Assembly (NCBI GenBank): GCA_018136815.1 | Contig: CM030938.1 | Coordinates: 248,001 to 312,000, forward strand | Direction: 5' to 3' | Length of the DNA: 64,000 bases | Source: Isochrysis galbana | Lineage: Eukaryota > Haptophyta > Isochrysidales > Isochrysidaceae | In this document: positions 61,120-64,000 of the stretch, one piece after another | How the letters are laid out: each line of letters starts with the position of its first letter | Numbering within the stretch: the first letter of the stretch is position 1 | Translations under genes and position numbers: made by a program | The notes under the pieces: generated by a model | What the model saw: the letters and a program-made list of their open reading frames with translations, nothing else | Databases searched by the model: none | What the model was told of the DNA's origin: nothing

Positions 61120-61632
61120 GTTCCCCCCACCATGCCCGTAGTCACCCCCGAGGAAAGCTCCATGAGCTCCCCGCAAGAACCCCTCGCCCTTGAGCCACTC
61201 CCTTCTCGTCTCCCTCCTATCGCCAGCCGCCCCTCACCCGTTTGCGTGGGCCCACCATTTCTCACTGCACTCCATCGGGGGGCCGTTCATCGACGGCGTT
61301 TCTGCGCCACTGCTGAAGTCGGGCGTGCAAAGGGCCACCTCTGCTGCCCCGGCAGCATCCGGGCCGTTCGTCGCTGCAGCACTCTCGCAAGCTGCACCAC
61401 TCCCGCAACACTGGGAATGCGTGACGCTAAGCCTTCGCCTTCTGAAGGAGCCCAGCCGGAGAGCGCCTGACTCACCACTGGTTGCCAAATCTGCGACACC
61501 ACTGACTTCGGGCGCTCGACTGGCGACCTCTACGGCCTCAGCAGCATCCTCGCAGTTTGTCGCTGCAGCACTCCAGCAACCCCGGGAGTGCGCAACGCTA
61601 CACGCTACCCCTTCGCCGTCTGAAGGAGCCTA
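61120..61632 (+). repeat. Direct duplication of about 135 bp, with a family fragment
   Basis: 61190-61285 matches the CTCCCT...CGCCAGCCGCCCC...CTCCATCGGGG block of the element family. Two diverged copies of a block then follow (about 61313-61455 and 61500-61632): CTGAAGTCGGGCG or CTGACTTCGGGCG, CGTCGCTGCAGCACTC, CTTCGCC(T/G)TCTGAAGGAGCC. A frame of about 150 residues crosses them but is compositional only. Confidence 0.55.
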
Positions 61633-61829
61633 GGCCCGAGACATGACCATTAATGCAAGCCGGGGCGCTCAGATGACCCGCCCGCCCGCCCCCGGGCTCT
61701 GCCGGGGTCTCTGCAGGGCCTGCTGGGACATCTTCACCTGCGTCTTCACCTGCGTCGGCGTGCGGCATCGGCCAGCGGCTCAGTGCAGCCGCCGATATTC
61801 CCAGTTGTAATTATTTTTTATTGAAGTCC

Positions 61830-62075
61830 CCTGTATGCCTGGCGACCAGGGACGGGGGTGGGAGTCGGCTCGAGCGTAGGCCCAGCGCGGGCGTGGGAGT
61901 GCAGCTCGCGGCCCGCGCCCACGAGGGGTCTGGGCCAGGTTGATGAGTGCCCTGCCCTTGCCAGAGGGCGGGGCTGGGGTTGAATGTACGGGCCCACCCC
62001 GGGGGGGTGTCCGCGATGGAGAGAGGGGGGCGCGAGGCCCCCATTGACCCCCGCTTATAAAAGTAGGTTGTCGGC
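61830..62075 (-). mobile_element. 5' part of a target-primed element, minus strand
   Basis: From its 5' end at 62075 (AACCTACTTTTATAAGCGG on the minus strand) it follows the elements at 60083 and 17893 for about 245 bp, then stops at an AATAAAAAATAATTAC stretch near 61815. No target duplication is seen, so the 3' part may have been deleted. Confidence 0.7.
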
Positions 62076-62331
62076 ATATACATGAGCTGCCCCATCCCAC
62101 CCCTCTCCCTACGAATCGAGAACGACCCTTCTGTCTATAGTCCACTTGTCTTCAGGCTCGAGACCACATACTAGGACATACTAGGACTTGGTGCCGCATT
62201 CACACACACTACATGGCAAAGTAGGTGCGGGATAGGCGAGGCGGAAGTCGAAGAGAATGTAGCTCGCCGCCTTTGTCTTAGTGTTGTCGCTTCCATGAGT
62301 CGACAGAGGCACTGGCCATTAGAAGCCGCCT
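62076..62331. other. Intergenic, 3' side of the coiled-coil gene
   Basis: ACATACTAGGAC occurs twice at 62167-62190. No gene. Confidence 0.4.
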
Positions 62332-64000
62332 TTACACCGCCTTCACATCAAACTTAGTTCCTGAGATGGTCCCTAACATCAGGCTTCCCCGAAAGGTCGA
62401 GCTATGCGCGCTGCGGCTGGGATTCGAGAGAACGGGCCCGACCTCGGCTGGAGCCTTGTATTCAATAGCGTGTGCGTGTGTGAGATCGGCGTCTAGGTTT
62501 CGGTATCGCTGTTCAAAGATGGCGTACGCCTGCATCACGAGTTTGGGATGAAGGTAACATTGTAAGTTAGCAGAGAGCTTGGTTGGACGTGTTGCACATG
62601 GTTGGTAGAGTAAGCTCCGCACCTGGGCTTTCTCGCGTTTCACATTAAGGCGCATGGCATGGCACTTTTGCTTGAGGTTACGCATCTCCGCTTGCACTGC
62701 AGCCTCAAATTCCGTCCGCGGCTTTTGTTGAATCTGTTTGCCTCGCTCGTTGAAGGCTGCCATCTCCTTCATCCGCAATCGTGCCGCGCGCGCCCCAATC
62801 TCTGCTGCTCCCTTGAACTCCTTACCCCGTGCAAGCCGCTTCTCTTGATCCTCGAGCTCCAAGAGCTTGGGTGACGCCCTAAAGCGCATCACCGCAAGTT
62901 TGGCGCTCAATTCGCGCTCAAGATCGGCTCGACGCACTTCATTCACCTCCTGCAAGGGGGATGTATGCCGAAAGTCAGCTCGCGACTGCGCCTAACAGTT
63001 AGTTCATTGTAAGGGATGGACTAGATTGTACCTCCATGACTCGGATCTTTTCTTCGCATGCTTCTTCCACAGCCTGGACTTTTGCAGCCCAGTCCACCTC
63101 AAACATCTTTTTCTCTATATCGTACGCTTGGCCTAATGCCACACGTTCACGCTGCTGCCGTTTCTCCTCTTCTGTGCGCCGGAATTGAAGCTCCTCCTGC
63201 CTCACTTTGTCAATCATCTCATTCTTCGCCTGTAGGCCAAGGATGCTGCGACAGTGACGGTGGAGTCGCCCAAACCGCTTTTACGAAATCATCCACACCT
63301 GTGCATCCGCGTACCGGCCCTGGTTCAGGGACTTGGACGCCTCTTCCATGAAGGTATCCCTAAGCAGAGGATCGTGGCAAATCGATCAGTCACGCAGGCA
63401 GCAATCAAGCGCCCCACTCAGAGTGGTTGCTCGGCTGGGTGCGGCCCACATCTTGCGGCGATACTCTGGAACACCCATCGGTGTGCGGCCGTCCGGGCCA
63501 CGCGAGTAGGTCGGCTTGATCGCACGAGCTGCCACCATCGCAGCCAGACCGAGGCCTCGACGGTCGTTACAGCTGAAAAAAATAAACTAGAGCTACACTC
63601 CAGGGATTTTGCAGAGCTGAAAAACCCTACATGGGAGATGCGGACCATCGGCCCCCCAGATACGGTAGATACGGCTGTATCTGGGTCAACTCCCAGATAC
63701 GGCCAGATAAGGTGCTGGATACAAATACGGTCCAAATACCGGGAGGGGGTTACGCTGCGCGCGTTGGAGGCGCGGCGCGCGCGCGGGAGGCGTGACGCGC
63801 GCGCAGGAGGCGCGGCGGCGCGGCGCGTCCACGCGCACCACGTCGTACTGCCGCTTGCGCCCTGCCTGCGGCTGCATCAGTCCAGTGGCCCTTGCAGGCA
63901 TGAATTGGAAGCTAGCTGCTGGCTGTCTAGCTGTCTGTGGCATGGGCTCCAGTGAAGGCCGCTGCGTGGGCGCGAGCGCGGGCACGAATGCGTCTGCCGG
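62332..64000 (-). CDS. Coiled-coil protein of flagellar-associated type, 5' incomplete
   Basis: Minus-strand exons: 62949-62332 (stop TAA), 63229-63032, 63359-63299, about 63572-63437, and probably an N-terminal exon open to the window edge (64000 to about 63815). The introns at 62950-63031 and 63230-63298 are phase 0 with GT-AG ends. The join between the second and third listed upstream exons does not match in phase, so one boundary is unresolved. The protein has a basic region (GPDGRTPMGVPEYRRKMW), then a long charged helix (KNEMIDKVRQEELQFRRTEE; VQAVEEACEEKIRVME; LEDQEKRLARGKEFKGAAEI), ending HAIEYKAPAEVGPVLS. This style is known from ciliary/flagellar proteins of algae; assignment is by recollection. 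Confidence 0.6.

Overview
This window is nuclear DNA of a unicellular, probably flagellate, photosynthetic eukaryote. Genes are split by short GT-AG (one GC-AG) introns of about 80-220 nt. Calmodulin is present, and the right edge carries a coiled-coil gene of flagellar type. One spliced gene encodes a protein with a signal peptide plus transit-like leader on a plastid-type membrane domain, which suggests a secondary plastid. A haptophyte or similar alga fits best, but the sequence alone does not prove the lineage.

Layout, left to right: 5'-truncated ABC1/UbiB-family kinase (1-1.5 kb); repeat-rich DNA; calmodulin (3.9-4.3 kb); repeats; a Mutator-like transposase with a C-terminal CXC domain (8.1-10.1 kb); an LpxL/HtrB-type acyltransferase (11.1-12.2 kb); a 1.1-kb inverted-repeat element with an orphan gene (13.2-14.35 kb); a long hairpin; a HAD-fold gene with one intron (15.0-16.2 kb); two target-primed-type insertions with exact target duplications; a single-pass membrane protein (19.7-21.7 kb); a giant four-exon C2/IQ/leucine-rich-repeat gene (23.3-30.7 kb); a nested tyrosine-recombinase pseudogene (33.5-35.1 kb); a two-helix membrane protein (35.3-36.2 kb); a hAT transposase relic (37.3-38.0 kb); a membrane-anchored CoaD-like adenylyltransferase on the minus strand (39.9-40.9 kb) beside an array of palindromes at 30-bp spacing; a four-exon plastid-type membrane protein on the minus strand (43.4-44.4 kb); a bacterial PdxY-type pyridoxal kinase (46.3-47.3 kb); a tRNA-like/palindromic element; a scrambled Ty1/copia mosaic (48.3-53.6 kb); a Gfo/Idh/MocA oxidoreductase on the minus strand (54.4-55.5 kb); a three-exon acetyl-CoA synthetase (56.3-58.5 kb); an AT-rich island; more insertions; and the 3' part of a multi-exon coiled-coil gene on the minus strand (62.3 kb to the window end).

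The genes do not form one pathway. Several are housekeeping or metabolic (acetyl-CoA synthetase, CoaD-like, pyridoxal kinase, calmodulin). Two look bacterial in origin (PdxY, LpxL type). Repeats fill most of the rest. The most striking is a family of roughly 40-1000-bp elements that share defined 5' and 3' ends, are flanked by 13-17-bp perfect target duplications, are often truncated at the 5' end, and finish in T-rich rather than A-rich tails. Some carry a short ORF beginning with M-E-R-A. Exon limits given here come from reading frame, phase and splice dinucleotides only.
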